Positions 14,230 through 27,429 of a stretch of DNA of 64,000 nucleotides are shown here, piece by piece. The notes beneath the pieces are model-generated. The model searched no databases, had not been told where the DNA came from, and saw only the letters and a list, made by a program, of their open reading frames with translations. The translations under genes and the position numbers were made by a program. This DNA comes from Fasciolopsis buskii. Its lineage: Eukaryota > Platyhelminthes > Trematoda > Plagiorchiida > Fasciolidae. Location of the stretch: the NCBI GenBank assembly GCA_008360955.1, contig LUCM01001982.1, positions 293,651 through 357,650 of the forward strand. The letters are read 5' to 3'. Every line of letters starts with the position of its first letter. Position 1 is the stretch's first letter.

Positions 14230-14512
14230 CCAGTCAATCACCGGTCACCACCGAGTTACGTGACCCTTAGATCGTCCTGCTGCCTTGTGGGTTAGACTAT
14301 TTGGTCATAGGCTCAGGGTAGGGTCCCGTATGTCAACCCTTTACTTCAGTTTGGGAAACCTTGTAGTACGAAGCCCGCAGGCGACAAATGGATTACGATA
14401 CAGATGGAGAGTAGAGAAATTGGCATGTGTTGACAAACTCTCCTTTTTCTTTCATCCTATTTTGCCCACTGGCTTGGTCTTTCGCCATGATTTCGATGAC
14501 AGTCTGTACTGA
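14230..14512 (+). repeat. Unclassified dispersed repeat, family C copy 1
   Basis: Shares ordered segments with 44.1 and 57.1 kb: GATCGTCCTGCTGCCTTG, CATTTGGTCA-like sequence, GGGTAGGGTC, TCAACCCTTTACTTC, TTTGGG with AGTA and GCCC, then a pyrimidine-rich TCCTTTTTCTTTC block. It has no clear coding content and no terminal repeats. It is followed by an AT microsatellite at 14524-14552. Confidence 0.55.
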
Positions 14513-14519
14513 GGTTTTT

Positions 14520-14523
<4 letters not shown>

Positions 14524-14552
<29 letters not shown>
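14524..14552. repeat. (AT)n microsatellite
   Basis: About 14 AT units next to family C copy 1. Confidence 0.95.
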
Positions 14553-14555
<3 letters not shown>

Positions 14556-15239
14556 AATGGACTGAGGCAAATGTGAGTGTATCAGAAAAATACAACATTG
14601 ACTATAACATTGTTCTACCAAAGACGTGACTGTCACCGTTAGTTAGACAGTTAATTGCAATCCCGTATGAAAGTGACCGACGAGGCTAAATTTGTGATTA
14701 AAACCAGGTTAGTTATTCCGTATTATTGGAATAGTGGTTCTCACAACACAGGATGTTCACTTAGGTAATTTAGTTCCGAGAGCCGTTTCCACTTTAGATC
14801 GGGAATAGACTGTCGGTTCGACAAGCGAAAGGCAAATGGTTCTATTCCTGCCCTTGGTGTCTACTTCTTTGGGTTTCCCAATTCTACCAGTGCAATCTTG
14901 TCAAAACCGTTGGACGGAAAAAATCAAAATTTTCTTGCAAGTCTGTGATACAGTTCGTCTACTGTATTCGATCTACACGTCCCCAGTTTACTTCGTGTAT
15001 AATGACGGGTGATTGCGATTTTACGTGAATTTACTAGCATCTAGCTTACATTTAATACCAATAGAGAAACAGAGACCCTCAATTTATTGGTTACCATTTG
15101 TCTGCTGTAAACGTGTACACATGTCATGTCAAAATGGATTAACGCGGTGGTCAGAATTGGCGAGCGAACTTTGACAGCAGTTTTGATGGTATCGCGAACT
15201 CTGCGTTGGTCGTCTCACACACAGCGGCGACTAGGATGA

Positions 15240-15415
15240 TGCGAAATTTTCGGCCATTTAACTCCGCCACACAACCCCCCCCCCGCCACTACCAACACCA
15301 TCACACATTCACGTCAGAATAAGGGGGTATCTGTCCCATTTGTAGCTACAGCAGTCACACCTCACCCTCCTCACACCCTCGCCCTACTGCCCTACTGTAT
15401 TGGAGGTCATAAGTG
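15240..15415. repeat. C-rich, G-poor low-complexity tract
   Basis: Contains a run of ten C (near 15277-15286) followed by CCACTACCAACACC, CACACCTCACCCTCCTCACA and CGCCCTACTGCCC. Strand-asymmetric pyrimidine/AC sequence, different from its surroundings. No gene is visible. Confidence 0.6.
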
Positions 15416-18400
15416 CCCACACGTCGAAAGCATTCATTCCCAAATTTAGTTGCTAAAGCCAAAACAGTCTCGCATTACAACTTTCATAATGGTTCCGTGG
15501 CAAAAGGGTGCTAGCTTTCTGATAATGGCTGGTTTGGATGTCAGATATTCAACAGTTGACCTCGCATGCACAAAGTCTGTATGCGCGGTCAGATCAAACA
15601 GGCGAATTGGGAAAGTTGAGAGTAAATGAAAATAAGAACATCTGGTTGGTATGGGTAAGTCGAAACGGATGGATGGACGGTCCAGGCGGGAATATTAAAA
15701 ACTTGGTGTTTTTTTCTAGTTAACTACGACACGTGACTGTCATATGTTGTGTTGTTACATATGTAAAATTGAAATCAGAAACATTCGCATGGCAAGCACC
15801 GGCGAATGAGAACTGAAATATAACACTGTGTTGCCTAGGCTATATGCGTCAACCGTCACTCTCATGGTGCTACCCACGTGTAACTGTGGATACATCTAAA
15901 TGTGTACAGATGCCCTAGATAAAAATGAGTAACTGCCAGATTTTAGCAGTGATAATTGTGCATGCTGGGTTCCATTTTGCAATTGAATTTTTGATGACCA
16001 ACTCGTACACACAGCATGGCAATTAGGCGCAGAAAATATGACCCCATCTAGTCCCATTTACTTACTAATTGTAACTAATAACTGTAATTACACGAATTAA
16101 TTCACACTCAATAACTACAAACCAGGAAAGCGTTCTCTTCGGTCATCGACGAAATACGATGTATGAAAGTCAGTAAGATACAGTTTCAACTACTGACCAG
16201 CTCGGTTGATAAACCTGTCGACCAATATTCAACAGGACGAATGTACAAAGTGCAAAATAATGAATACGCCTCCTTGAAACAAGTTCTGCGGATTAAATCA
16301 TATCTTCCTTTCCATTTGATTAGTTTGTTACAATGACTAGTAAAAAGGGGTAAACAGGTGCTTATTCCAAAGTTCTATCATGAATCAGCATCGAACCATT
16401 CAGATTGCAATAACTTATTGAACTATATTCCAGTAAAATTGGTCTGATTGTAGCTGAAGTATCGAACAAATCGCCAAGCACTGAAAGTGTTTACGAAACA
16501 AACGAAGTAGAAGCAATACGAAGGATGAGTGAATAAAAAATGAAATTAGTTGTCAATTGCCACAGCTTGGGAAATTGGTGTTTCGCCATTTCTCCCATAA
16601 GATTGATGATGAAATCACGAATACCAGACGGTCCTAGACTCAGTTTGGTAGACGAATTATATTAGGTTAGAACGAATTAATTGCCTTTGGACGAACTAAT
16701 AAAATTAGCACGGGGAATCGAAATGTAAGGTGTTAAGTAGGAGAAAACAAATCACCTAACCCATAAACAGAAAGTGCCAAGTACAAAAACCAAATCCATT
16801 GGTGGAAAACAAAAAATCGTATTTGGCAATTTGAGAATCTGAATTCCACTTGATTTTTGATTTACAACATGAGTCAAAAAGAACCGAACACAATGATGGA
16901 AACAAGAAGATACAAGAAGATACAAGAAGAAGAATTGGACTAACATTTGGATTAATAGAAAAAGTTTAACTGAGTACAATCGAAACTGGATGAAAGGTGA
17001 AAGCATGTGAAATTGAGGTACACCGGTAACCTATTCCCCTAAAATCAGTGAATCCCGAGGGATATGAAAAAGTGGGGATTAAAGCAATGGAGTGGGGGTA
17101 TCTGCATTTTACCGTAGGCCAAGTCATTTCAATATCAAACCCACCAGTGAAATTCTTTTCGGAATGTTGTTTGAACTGTTTCATTGTTGTGAATATTGTT
17201 TACTACCTCAGCTGAACCAATTGGGCTAACGTCAGTCTCTCGATATACCATAGTTTAGACTCTTTTAGACAAAGTTTGGATGAAATACGGACCCACTTTA
17301 ACGGTTTTCGTTTGTATACAATGGCTGACAAGTTCGGTTAAACGTGAGTTAGAAAAATAACCGTAAAAGAAGATAAAAATCACTATCCCAAAGGCAGAAG
17401 TGTAACTCTAGGGTTTTCATGCTATCCACGAACGATTACGTGATAAACCAAGAGGATGCCACAAAATCAGCGTCTGATGAATTTGTTCGTTCGATGAAAT
17501 CCCAGACAAATTTGAAAATGTTGAGTAGATGAACTCAACATATGGGCGGCCGAGGAGGACGAGACGCGACCGATAAAAACTACCGTTCATGCTGAAAAGT
17601 TCAGCTAATTGAATTACGGCATACTATGAATGCCGGATGGCTTTTTCAGTGATTTCACCCGCGTAGGGTTCGTGGGCTACCGTTCGTAGTCAACCATTGC
17701 GCTGATCGCAGTGTAAACTACCTGTCTTCTTCCCGATTGAAGCATTGGCTGTCAGTTTTCCTATCCGTCGGACAGCATTTTGAACACTCGGTTTAATAAG
17801 AAAATCACTTCATAGTGAACACACTGTGAACATATGTAGTTATTTTCGATGTGAAATTCTTTGAAATCTCCTCGTAGGTCGCAAATTTGTTCTAAATCCA
17901 CCTAGGCAGACAAAGAAATTTGAATATTAGTCGAGGTAGAAGGGTTATCTGCGGTAGGCGAAAAATCGACTAACCACAAAATTCTTCGACAGTTCTGTGT
18001 TTTGGAATACCACAAACTAAAGCAAATGCTAAATTATGTAGTCGTGATAAGTGAACAAGTAAGGGTATGCACATTAATTTTATCGGAAATTTTGCTGTTT
18101 ACCTGAGGGTTTGAAATCGTTCATGCTCAAGATAGTTTCGGAGATTTCGCAGAATCGCCTCAGAGTTCCTAACCCTGGTAATATGCACACGATATTCAGT
18201 CATATTTCGATCTGCTCAGTGCAAGCACATTCCCGTCGAGACGGCCACTGACAACATGAAGATAAACAAGCATTCAGAGTTTGTGTACTAGCAATTTTTC
18301 AGTAGGCTCCAACTGAATACGATATTTTGTGAACATGTGGCCACGAGGAAATTCGAGTGGAAAATTTGACCCGAAAGCCTAGATTTAAGGAAATTTCTGG

Positions 18401-20004
18401 GATTGACTTTTCACAACAAGACTTTTCGAAGCATGGGCTCTAGCACCGGTCTTGGTAGATATTAGTATACATATCAAGATCTCCCAGTAAAAGATTTCGG
18501 CTTTCGTTAATTTATGGCGCTGGCAGCAGATTTCGTTTGTTTCTAAAGCTTTAGATAAAGAAGGTCCATTTTATAAAATGTACTATTTTCTTATTTAGTA
18601 TGCACACATTTTTAATTTCACTCAGTTTTGCTTTTACAATTAAGGTTATAAATCTTTTACCCAGGAAAATAGGTCTGGGAAAAGTGTTACTTCTTGCTGG
18701 ACAATGGTTAGATGGGAAGTCATTATTGACGTAAAAGATTTTATCCTATTGCGCTTTACCAAATCGGCTGATTAATTAATGTCTTCCCCTAAAGGAAATT
18801 TCCTTGTCATTTCCCCGTAGCCACAATACCTGGAGTCATTGAGTTCAAATTAAATTGATAGCAATTAGGTAGAGAGATAGTCAATTAAGATGTATTTTTA
18901 TCCGCCCAAGAAGAAATTCATTTTCTTTGTTCCTCATTGTCTAGAGTGGAACTCCATTCGCTTCTTCAATCCGAAAAAAATTATTAGTGAATCGGGAACA
19001 ATTTACGCCTGGTAGACCGTATCCGTTTGTGAACGAGAAGGTAAATGCATTCACCCCTCCCAATCCTATTGCCACTTGTGAAGGCTGAGTAAGTTCCGTT
19101 TTAGCAACCCAAATCGGGTGCTAATTATGCCCGTGTGTGAGCTAAAGAAACGGGAATCGATTAAAAAAATTCCGACATTTTTGCGCGGTCGAGAAAACAA
19201 AGTACAAGTAAATGAGACTTTTAGTGAAAAAAGAGTTTTGATCATTACGTACCGATTCTAGAGCCACATGGATAAGCCCCGTCCATTACACTTATACTTC
19301 AATTAGTTGATTAAAACGGCGTTACAAAATTTTGCTTGGTTTGGAGAACTCCTCCCAAATTACAATGATCTAGCAAATTTTGAGCATGAAATAGCTTGAC
19401 GTGCTAGTTTCGAAGCTGGCAAACAGCGATGTCTTTTGCACGGAGAACATTTCCCGGCAAAATAAGATCACAACAAATCAAGACGTTTTTCAACAATCGT
19501 CAGTAGTAGTTTGTCAACCAGATAATTCGTCTATTTTGAATTTATCTATGAAAACTGCACTAGACTGTCTCGTCACAGCCTGATGTAAGGAGTCTATCGA
19601 AAAATCGATGCGCCATATATTGGTTTTAATTGTGAATGATGTAATAACAATTCGATTGTAAAATTTGCCTTGAGAAAGACTACCCACGATAATCGAAAAT
19701 TTGGCGCATTGCATCTACAAACAACGCTGTTATTGGCATTATATCCCTCACAATCAAATATTCCGTTTTTCAAATAGCTTAGAAAACCAAGCCTTGTAGA
19801 TCATTTGTATAGCAGTTGATTTACTTGGCTTTCCTATCGGGAATCTATCATCGTGGGAGTCGACATTTAGGAACAAAGGCCGGTCTCCACTTCAAACTCA
19901 GTGATTGATGGGACTTATGTAATTCAGCACCGCCTGAAAACCCAAATGTTCGATTCGCATTCGTTTGTTCTGCGTTTGTCTACCCGTTTGAATGTCTCGG
20001 ATTT
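15416..20004. other. No gene seen
   Basis: Only the short GATACAAGAA tandem repeat at 16.9 kb was noticed. No exon is recognised on either strand. Confidence 0.55.
16903..16935. repeat. Short tandem repeat, unit GATACAAGAA
   Basis: Three near-perfect copies of a 10-base unit in tandem. Confidence 0.8.
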
Positions 20005-20075
20005 GTATTCCTCATGATTTCTAACGAGAATGAAAGAGCTGTTCAGTGCACATATTACACGATGAATCAGTTTGC
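20005..20075 (+). repeat. Family B SINE-like repeat, decayed fragment
   Basis: CTCATGATTTCTAACGAGAA followed by TGAAAGAGCTGTTCAGTG resembles the family B core (CTGATGATTCCTAACAAGGA then TGAAACAGCTGTACAGTG) at most positions. No tRNA-like head is clear upstream. Short and diverged. Confidence 0.45.
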
Positions 20076-20484
20076 CTATATTTCATTGCTTTTCTAGTCA
20101 TTATGTTTTGCAATAATTTGGTGGACCGAGTCTTTACCTCTGTACGGGTTTTGCAATATCGTGTTCAAAAAAAAACAGAGCATTGTCGTTAAGTAAATTC
20201 GAAGATTTCCTTCGCTGTTTAGCCGTCAATATACACAACATACACATGCTAACCCTGACTCATTTGTCATCACTGTTGTCGAGTCATTCTCATAAGTAGC
20301 TGTGACCACACCATAATTAGTACTGCGGATCTATTTGCTTTGTTTGAGCAGACTCTGAAGAACAGACGGTCGTTGTAGACAAGAAATTTATTTTGCATCA
20401 CAAGGCTATCGAGTGACTTCATGAGATCCAACTATGCTGCCTCTTCCTCGCTTCTCTTGCACCTAGCCTCCACTAACACAGTCG

Positions 20485-20560
20485 GCGTTGATTGAGCGAT
20501 TAACATCGCACCGTTCTGGCATCGAGTGGATTCGAGTCCTCCTGTCGTCAGCGATTTTCC
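20485..20560 (+). repeat. Possible tRNA-derived SINE head
   Basis: GATTGAGCGATTAACATCG resembles a pol III A box, and GGATTCGAGTCC about 35 bases later is a good B box. The stretch does not fold into a complete tRNA and has no recognisable anticodon arm, so a SINE head is more likely than a tRNA gene. No 3' tail was defined. Confidence 0.35.
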
Positions 20561-20599
20561 CACTCGGCACCCTTTAGTGGTCGCGACCCTCGTTCCAAC

Positions 20600-23535
20600 A
20601 TTTTATACATTCTTTGAGTAGAAATTAGAAACAAAATGAAATTATATTGATAGTAGGGGAATTATTGTTATCATTTATTCAATCTCATCTGAGGTGCTTA
20701 GCATGATCATTAAAGAGTTGCGGACATTACAATAGTGCTGTCACAATCCGAAATGCTTTGTTACTAATACCGGTTTCTTATTCATTTAAACATAGAATTA
20801 TTCGCCTAGGAATGGCAGACCGAATTTACTGGTACAATTATTGTTTATTGCCTGTCAGAAGAGATGTGACTTATCGAATTGATGGAGCTAAAACGACTTG
20901 ATAAAACGAAGACACTGATGCCCTCATGTCAGAATTCCAAGTGCGCTTTGTCAATACAGCTTCAAGAAAACATGAATTCAGTATATGAACCAAGTGAAAC
21001 CAATCAACTTAAGTCAACCTAAGACAATAACATTATATCTGGATAGATTTCGGGGCATTTTTAGCTACCGAACAAATGAAAATGTCTTCTCTCGACCTCG
21101 GAGAGGTGTTTCTTCCCAAAACAGTGCAGTTCGTGAAATAAAAGTGCAGTCGTTTTACTGGTTTTGCCTACCCAGATCAGTGAATATCTTTGGCTAATAA
21201 TAGTGAGAAAGTCAATTCTCCAGTGAAAATAAAGCTCACCGAGTTTAAACACGAATATCCCAGTTAGATAATCGACTACCTTAAATTCCTGAATCCCAGA
21301 TGTTTCGTCAGCATCGTGACTTAAAATAAAGTTTTAGTGACTCTTCGGTATGATCCACGATAAATCATTGTCATACTGGTTTTCTAGCCCTATCTCCTTT
21401 ATAACATTCTGGTTGCTTCGCGGTTTCCAGGTTCATTCGATTCGGATCACTCGTCGATCAAAAGGAACGAATTCTTCCACAACCAGTCGTTTTGATAGTG
21501 ATACCAGTTCTCTGTTTTCCAGTCTGTTATCTCGTGGCTGCATTTGAGACTCGGTTTTGTGTGCGTACCTGGGTCACATATGTAGCGGTACCAAGTTGAT
21601 GCCCACAAACGGATTGGCACAGCAAATAGTATTTGATGGAGTCATAAGGTAACTGCGTAAATGAATACATGTGAACGTATTTGGTGAACTATGAAGGCCA
21701 ACAGACAATGAAAGAACAATTCAGGCTAGCTGACTAAATCAATCCGTTGGATTTGCGTGTGTGTGTGTGTGTGTGTGTTTGTGACATCGATCAGTGTGCA
21801 TAAAACAACGGATGTAATCAAAATAAAAAATGCATTTTACTCACCTTTGTGGAAATCTGCGCGGTATCGACCTCACCCCATTATTTCACCTGGGACCTGG
21901 TTACAATCCGCACTGGGAAGAGGGGAGAAATTAGGGTGAAAAGGGGATATTAAAAAATTCAGCCATCGTTCCATGGTTTTCAGTGGCAAACTGGAATTTG
22001 ATACCGCATGATAAGTCATTCGGAAAAATCACACCGGATCCCCTATCGCTAAGAACTATCAGCAGAATCCTCTAACTTTCAGCGTTCCTATAGTCTATTC
22101 TGACCATTTGTACAATTAACCCGAGAGGAAACGAGATAATGCCAGTTTTTAGGCACTCATTTTCGTCGGCAGTGATATAATTGACTGAAAATTACCAACA
22201 ATATCCCGATGTTCACAAGTACTTTGAAAGCATGCTGGATGGTTTGTTCTCAGTCCTACCCCGCTTTCTCAGTGTACACAAGAACTTATCCCAAATATTT
22301 TAATGTGAGAATCACAGAAACTTCAGGGGATGTCGTACATTTCCTAATGACTTGCTTGAAATATGAGGTCGGTTGAAGAGACAGTGTCCCATAATCCTTA
22401 AGGCCTATCACTGTGGGAAGGTGGGGTGACGATAGACAACTTTGACAGTGGAACGTGGAGTGACAAAGAACCGCATTAACTTCCACTAGGTCAATTGCGG
22501 CAACGAGATTAGTGAGATGCTATCTGCCACCATTGAAGCAGTATAAATTCAAGCAAACAGATGCGGAGATGACATTTCGAGTGTATTTAATAAATCCCTA
22601 TGGGAAACACAAAGATACCGAACAGTGCTCTTCATAGGAACACCAAAAATACATATCTTGTTTGAGTACACATTTCTTTAAGCTATCGTATTGACAAAAC
22701 AGAACATTTCAGAGCATTCCTGACTACTAATGTAGACATCGAAAGACTATCAAAGGCTTTCTGTTGTACTAAGACAGATACACAATGTCGGCACAAACTT
22801 TGATCGCAGTGAACAAGCTCATCTTCGGTGACCCCAGTAAACGAGAGACCGATAAGAGGGCTAAAGGAATATGCAGACATCAGAACAGGTCAGACTGCAT
22901 GGCAAAAGGGAACCATTTCGAAGGACGCGTCAAAATGACAAAGTAACTGGGAAAAGTACACCGACTAGCGAAATCCATATTCATTATCCTGAGAAGTATA
23001 AACTGAAATAACATGATATGTCCGACCAAATTTACCAAAATTCAGCCCATGGGAAGCACTGTTCGTATAGTATGCGGTTTATCTAAAATACACGGGAATA
23101 GAATTTCTTCGCAACTTATTCGTCATATGTGCAATTCGCCCGGCCATACTGGGGAAAAGTGTTTGACAAGATTGCCAGAAACCGTCAGACAGAAAGTGTC
23201 AAGGCAATCTCAAAAGAATATTTGGATCCATCGATCGCGTAAAAAAGTTAAACGGGGAAGCATCACAGATGATTTCTTTGTGCATCGCTTTACTTGCTGA
23301 TACCTTCCTGGGTCGGGAATCCGTCAGATAGTTGTGTGTCTAGAAGGAGAAAGTGCAACAGTGTGGTGCTTTCCGACAGAAGACATGGAACCGTAATTTT
23401 CTTGTGTACAAATAAGGTTCAATTCGAATTCAACAGTCAGATTTATCCCCAAAATGGCGGCTAAGCCTTGGGGTATGTGATCTACAAAATTTGGCTAGAG
23501 ATACGGGAGTTATTTCATGCGGCATCCATGTGCGA
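20600..23535. other. No gene seen
   Basis: Apart from a GT microsatellite at 21.76 kb there is nothing identifiable. Confidence 0.55.
21756..21778. repeat. (GT)n microsatellite
   Basis: About 11 GT units. Confidence 0.95.
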
Positions 23536-23539
23536 TAGC

Positions 23540-23700
23540 TCATAGATAGCCAGTTCGATTGCCTTAATATCTAAAGCGTCCAAATCAATCTTTCTTCCCG
23601 CTTCAGTGTCCCAGTTCGGACGCAGTGAGTATGAACTGCTAGTGGTTCCTAACAAGAATGAAAAGGTCATACGATATATGCATGGTTTTTATACTAGCGA
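23540..23700 (+). repeat. Family B tRNA-derived SINE-like repeat
   Basis: The head (GCCTTAATATCTAAAGCGTC) aligns with the A-box region of the copy at 25.35 kb, then GTCCCAGTTCGGACGCAGTG (B-box-like) and TATGAACTGCTAGTGGTTCC, AACAAGAATGAAAAGG. The ribozyme-like core is damaged here (CTAGTGG in place of CTGATGA). The tail continues to about 23700 with CATGGTTTTTAT. Confidence 0.62.
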
Positions 23701-24612
23701 ACTGGACATAACATTCTTAAAAATTCTACCAATCCGTCGAATATACAATTTAGTTCAGCGGTCAGTTCATAGAAAATCCAGGGTGAATTGGACTATATGA
23801 CCATTTTCACAGGTATGTGCATCTAAAATTGAAAACGGACTTAATTAAGTTCTTCAAGAACTAAACGGAGAGAATATGCACGTGAAAACTTGTTGAAGCA
23901 TAACTTTAGACAATGTGAAGGATTTTCATTGGAAATGACCATTCAATTAGATTAATTAACAATTCAGTGTAGACAGAGCAGGAATTCACACAAATGCATT
24001 GATCGAAAGCAAGCAACTATGGATTTCTTCATTTTGGCGTGAACCGCACAAAGATTTTCCAGTGGTATCGAGGATACATTTTTTGTGTGTAGCCAAGCTT
24101 CGAATACTGTTCAAACCGCATTGGAGTCAGTGTGAGGGAAAGACAAAGTTACTAATTCTATGGGCTCGCGTTCTGTACACTAATTTACGTGTTCCGGTAG
24201 GAAAATGTATACGGGACGCATAACTAGAAATTTTTCTGTTGGCATCTTCCAAAGCTGACCACTGGAACAATTAAGTTACACAACACCAAACGCTAACCAC
24301 TTCTTGGATGTCACTCAAGGTTTTCATGCCTCTTATACATTGCGGGTCGACATTCTAGGTTGGCAACTTGTCCGGTCTCAAACAAAGTGGAAGGTGTTGA
24401 GATATGTGATCACATTTTTTTCTCAAAATGCGAAACTACTGTAGCCACTCTGTAGCTCACATAGACCACCCACCAATTCAAAGCAGATTTTATATTAGAC
24501 AGTAATTGACTAAAAACGTTCGTCCGCTTTGAGGTTGTGTATAGAACGCTACCGACCTATTTTTCTTCTGGCCAACCAATCCAATCTCGTAAATTTTTCC
24601 TGATATTCATCA

Positions 24613-24715
24613 TTCGATATTGTCACTCGGCTCACCATTCAGCAACCATGCAAAAACTGTACAGGTGTTTCATCCTTGTTGAGAATCCTCAGCAGTACAT
24701 ATCCACCAAGAACTA
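24613..24715 (-). repeat. Family B SINE-like repeat, minus strand
   Basis: The minus strand reads GTACTGCTGAGGATTCTCAA, CAAGGATGAAACACCTGTAC, then GCATGGTTGCTGAATGGTGA and GCCGAGTGACAATATC. It aligns with core and tail of the copies at 27.5 and 27.9 kb. The core heptamer is CTGAGGA (plus-strand 24686-24692) followed by GAAAC (24671-24667 on minus). Confidence 0.62.
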
Positions 24716-25129
24716 GGCTGATTCTCAACGGTTCATCGATATTACTTAATCCAAAAATTCATATTTGCCGCTTGGTTTTGTAGACCACAGACCTTTAAAC
24801 CTACCAGGTGGGAACAAACTCTTCTGTAGGAAGTGAAAACTACGTGAAAGCCGTACAAGGCTTTGCTAGTAGTAGGTAGTTGAATATGAATTTCCAGATG
24901 ATTCAGCCGGCACACTTAATATCCAACTTAGCATTGAAAATCATGGATGTAGTTTATGGCTGCAATTATTTGCGGTGAATATTCATCGCGTGAGAACAGG
25001 TACGAGTACCTGGGACGAACGGTAGTTGGGTCGGGCAGGCTGTCGGCGGTTTACTGAACTTCGTCAAAAAAGGTAGCACCTACTTGTCAGTGGTTCGCAC
25101 GACCGCGGGCCGCTGGCATATAAAAATCG

Positions 25130-25500
25130 TTTCTCACTGGGGTTTCTTAATGGTGAGACGGACATTGATCAAATGGCTAGGTTTGTATTTCAAGCTTACG
25201 CCCTGTTCAACACAATCCACCTGAAAAATGTGATCCACCGATGGGAATCGGCTGCTACGAGTCAAAAGCCCGTGGCCTTGCAAATCACTAACGGATACGT
25301 GCTGTATCATGTGGTGAATTTCGACAAACCGCAGACAGCCTAAGCGGATGGCTTAATGGCTAAGGCGTTTGACCCTTAGTCGTTTTCCCGAGTCGGCGTC
25401 CCAGTTCGAGTGCAGTGAATATGAAGTTCTGATGATTCCTAATAAGGACGAAACATCTGTACACTGCGTCCACCGCCTCATATTGGTCAGTTCAGCGACA
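25130..25500 (+). repeat. Family B repeat with tRNA-Leu-like head
   Basis: Best head of the family: GGATGGCTTAATGGCTAAGG (25347-25366) resembles the A box and D arm of tRNA-Leu, and CCAGTTCGAGTGC (25401-25413) is B-box-like. The core CTGATGA at 25429-25435 is followed by TTCCTAATAAGGAC and GAAAC at 25450-25454. AATATGA before the core can pair with TCATATT after it, as a hammerhead stem I would. Bases 25130-25340 (GGGTTTCTTAATGGTGA, CACTAACGGATACGTG) match the tail and between-unit sequence of the 27.5-27.8 kb copies, suggesting the end of a preceding unit. Confidence 0.65.
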
Positions 25501-27429
25501 ATACCGTTTTAAGAATAAGTCCGTTAACCATTTAGCCATCCATTATTAATACTGAATTCACTATTGTATTATGTTATGATGACGAGAGCACGAAAGTGAG
25601 CTATTTTGACAAGCTGTTTTCTTATGGTACTGGCATGAATTTTCGGCCAATGGTAATCCATTCACTGAAACCACTTTCACATGCATTCAGAAAAGCGTTT
25701 CCTCATGCTTAATCAATTCACAAGTCGATAATGATGTGAAAACATTAGAAACTATGTACACCGTTCCGTGTTATACACTGGAGACCGAATGAGATAGATG
25801 GATTCAAATCAAACACAGGACATCGGGCTATCCGAAGTGGTCTTCATTGATTTGTATCATGTGATCACCATATAATGTCACGTTCTTTAAACACTAGTAA
25901 TCCACGGTGGTCGTTCGGTCATAAAATCACAATGTCACAATGTGAAGGATTTTGTTTCGAGTCATTCCAAAGCCAGCCATTTCAGTATTTTCAGAAGTTT
26001 CCCAATGTTTATGCCCCGGTTCATAAAAACTGTCGTTGTACCACGAATGAAAATATTATATAGATCTTCGCGGTCGAAGCGACCAATTCCTTCTGTGGAT
26101 AATAGATGAGCTGCAGGAAGTCGATTTCCCATTCTTCTTAACATCTGACTCATTGTGCCACCTCAAAACAACCTTAATTTACGCCTAAAAACGGTAATAC
26201 CAACCATATAGTGTAACATGGTAGAGTTTATTTCGAAATAACATCTATATTTGGGGCATAATGGCCCGTCCTGATTGGCTGGTTACTTACTGACTAATAA
26301 TGTTTCGCACTTGTACTTGCTGTCTTCATTGTCACACGGCCTTTCATTGGCTAACTTCCGTAGAAATGAAAAGCCACAAAGCTCTCTGATATCATGTGAC
26401 ACGCAAATGTATTGATTATAACTATTCATCGATTCTGTGCGAGGAAGCTAATTTGAAAATTCCACAGTTGTTCGTTCCCATCAGATTTCCTTCGGATGTT
26501 ATCAGGAAAGTGGAATGCAATATGACAAAATTAAAACAGAAACGGGAATCTAAAAACCATGTGACTAATCACCAGTTGTCATATTAGGCATCAACGTCGT
26601 GAAGGGAAGACAAACGAAGACCAACCGGTGACAGGTGTACCGTCGAGTTATTGCTGATCATCAACTAACTGAACATAATACAATGCACTATGAATCAAAT
26701 AGATCTTTCACAAAAAAAACGCAGGTTTTAAGTTTCACGTTTTTCGGTAAACTGCATCTTATCAAAAAAAATAATAAAATGGTCACTTTCTGGCAGCTTA
26801 ATTTAAGCACATTCAATTTGCAGTGAAGAAAACCACCTGAGATCAATTCCAGTTATAATTCGACAATCCCAAATAAACCTAAAAGGATCGAAGTTTGAGA
26901 GTTTTGATTAACACGTTATTTTGCAAACGTCGGATTTACTCGAGTCCTAGTCACGTGAGAGCTTTGCGTTTAAGTGAAACACTAGGGAGATTGGCTGACT
27001 GTGCTTGTCATTTTCATTTTTCTGTAGGGCCCATCGACGAGGAATATTCTTCGATCACATTCAGGATTAGATCTTCATTACGATCCAAATAATTCACCCG
27101 AGGAGCGAAATCCATCAAACTTATCCATTTTACTGTCAACGTGTTAATCTGAGACAGGGGTGAGGCCAGAGAGACACAAACCAGTGAGCCAGCTGCACGA
27201 TGGGCTGTCGTTCCGCGTCATGGACTTTGTATTTACCGACATATTAATTGGTTGTAATTGTGGGATAAAAATTTTAGCATGGTATCTCAATAAACCTGAT
27301 CAAATGGGGTCAGCGGAAGCACACTAGAGAATGAAACTGAATTCACGTGAGGACACACCCAACACAGCGAATGTTCTCTCTGGCTAATCAACGAGAAAAA
27401 AACAAATAACAGGTTTCTTCATGAGATAG
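25501..27429. other. No gene seen between family B copies
   Basis: AT-rich sequence with short unrelated ORFs. No repeat or exon is recognised. Confidence 0.5.

Noticed and set aside
25340..25415. Genuine tRNA-Leu gene
   Set aside because: A- and B-box-like motifs are present, but acceptor and anticodon stems do not pair properly and the same sequence recurs as a repeat, so it is a SINE head.
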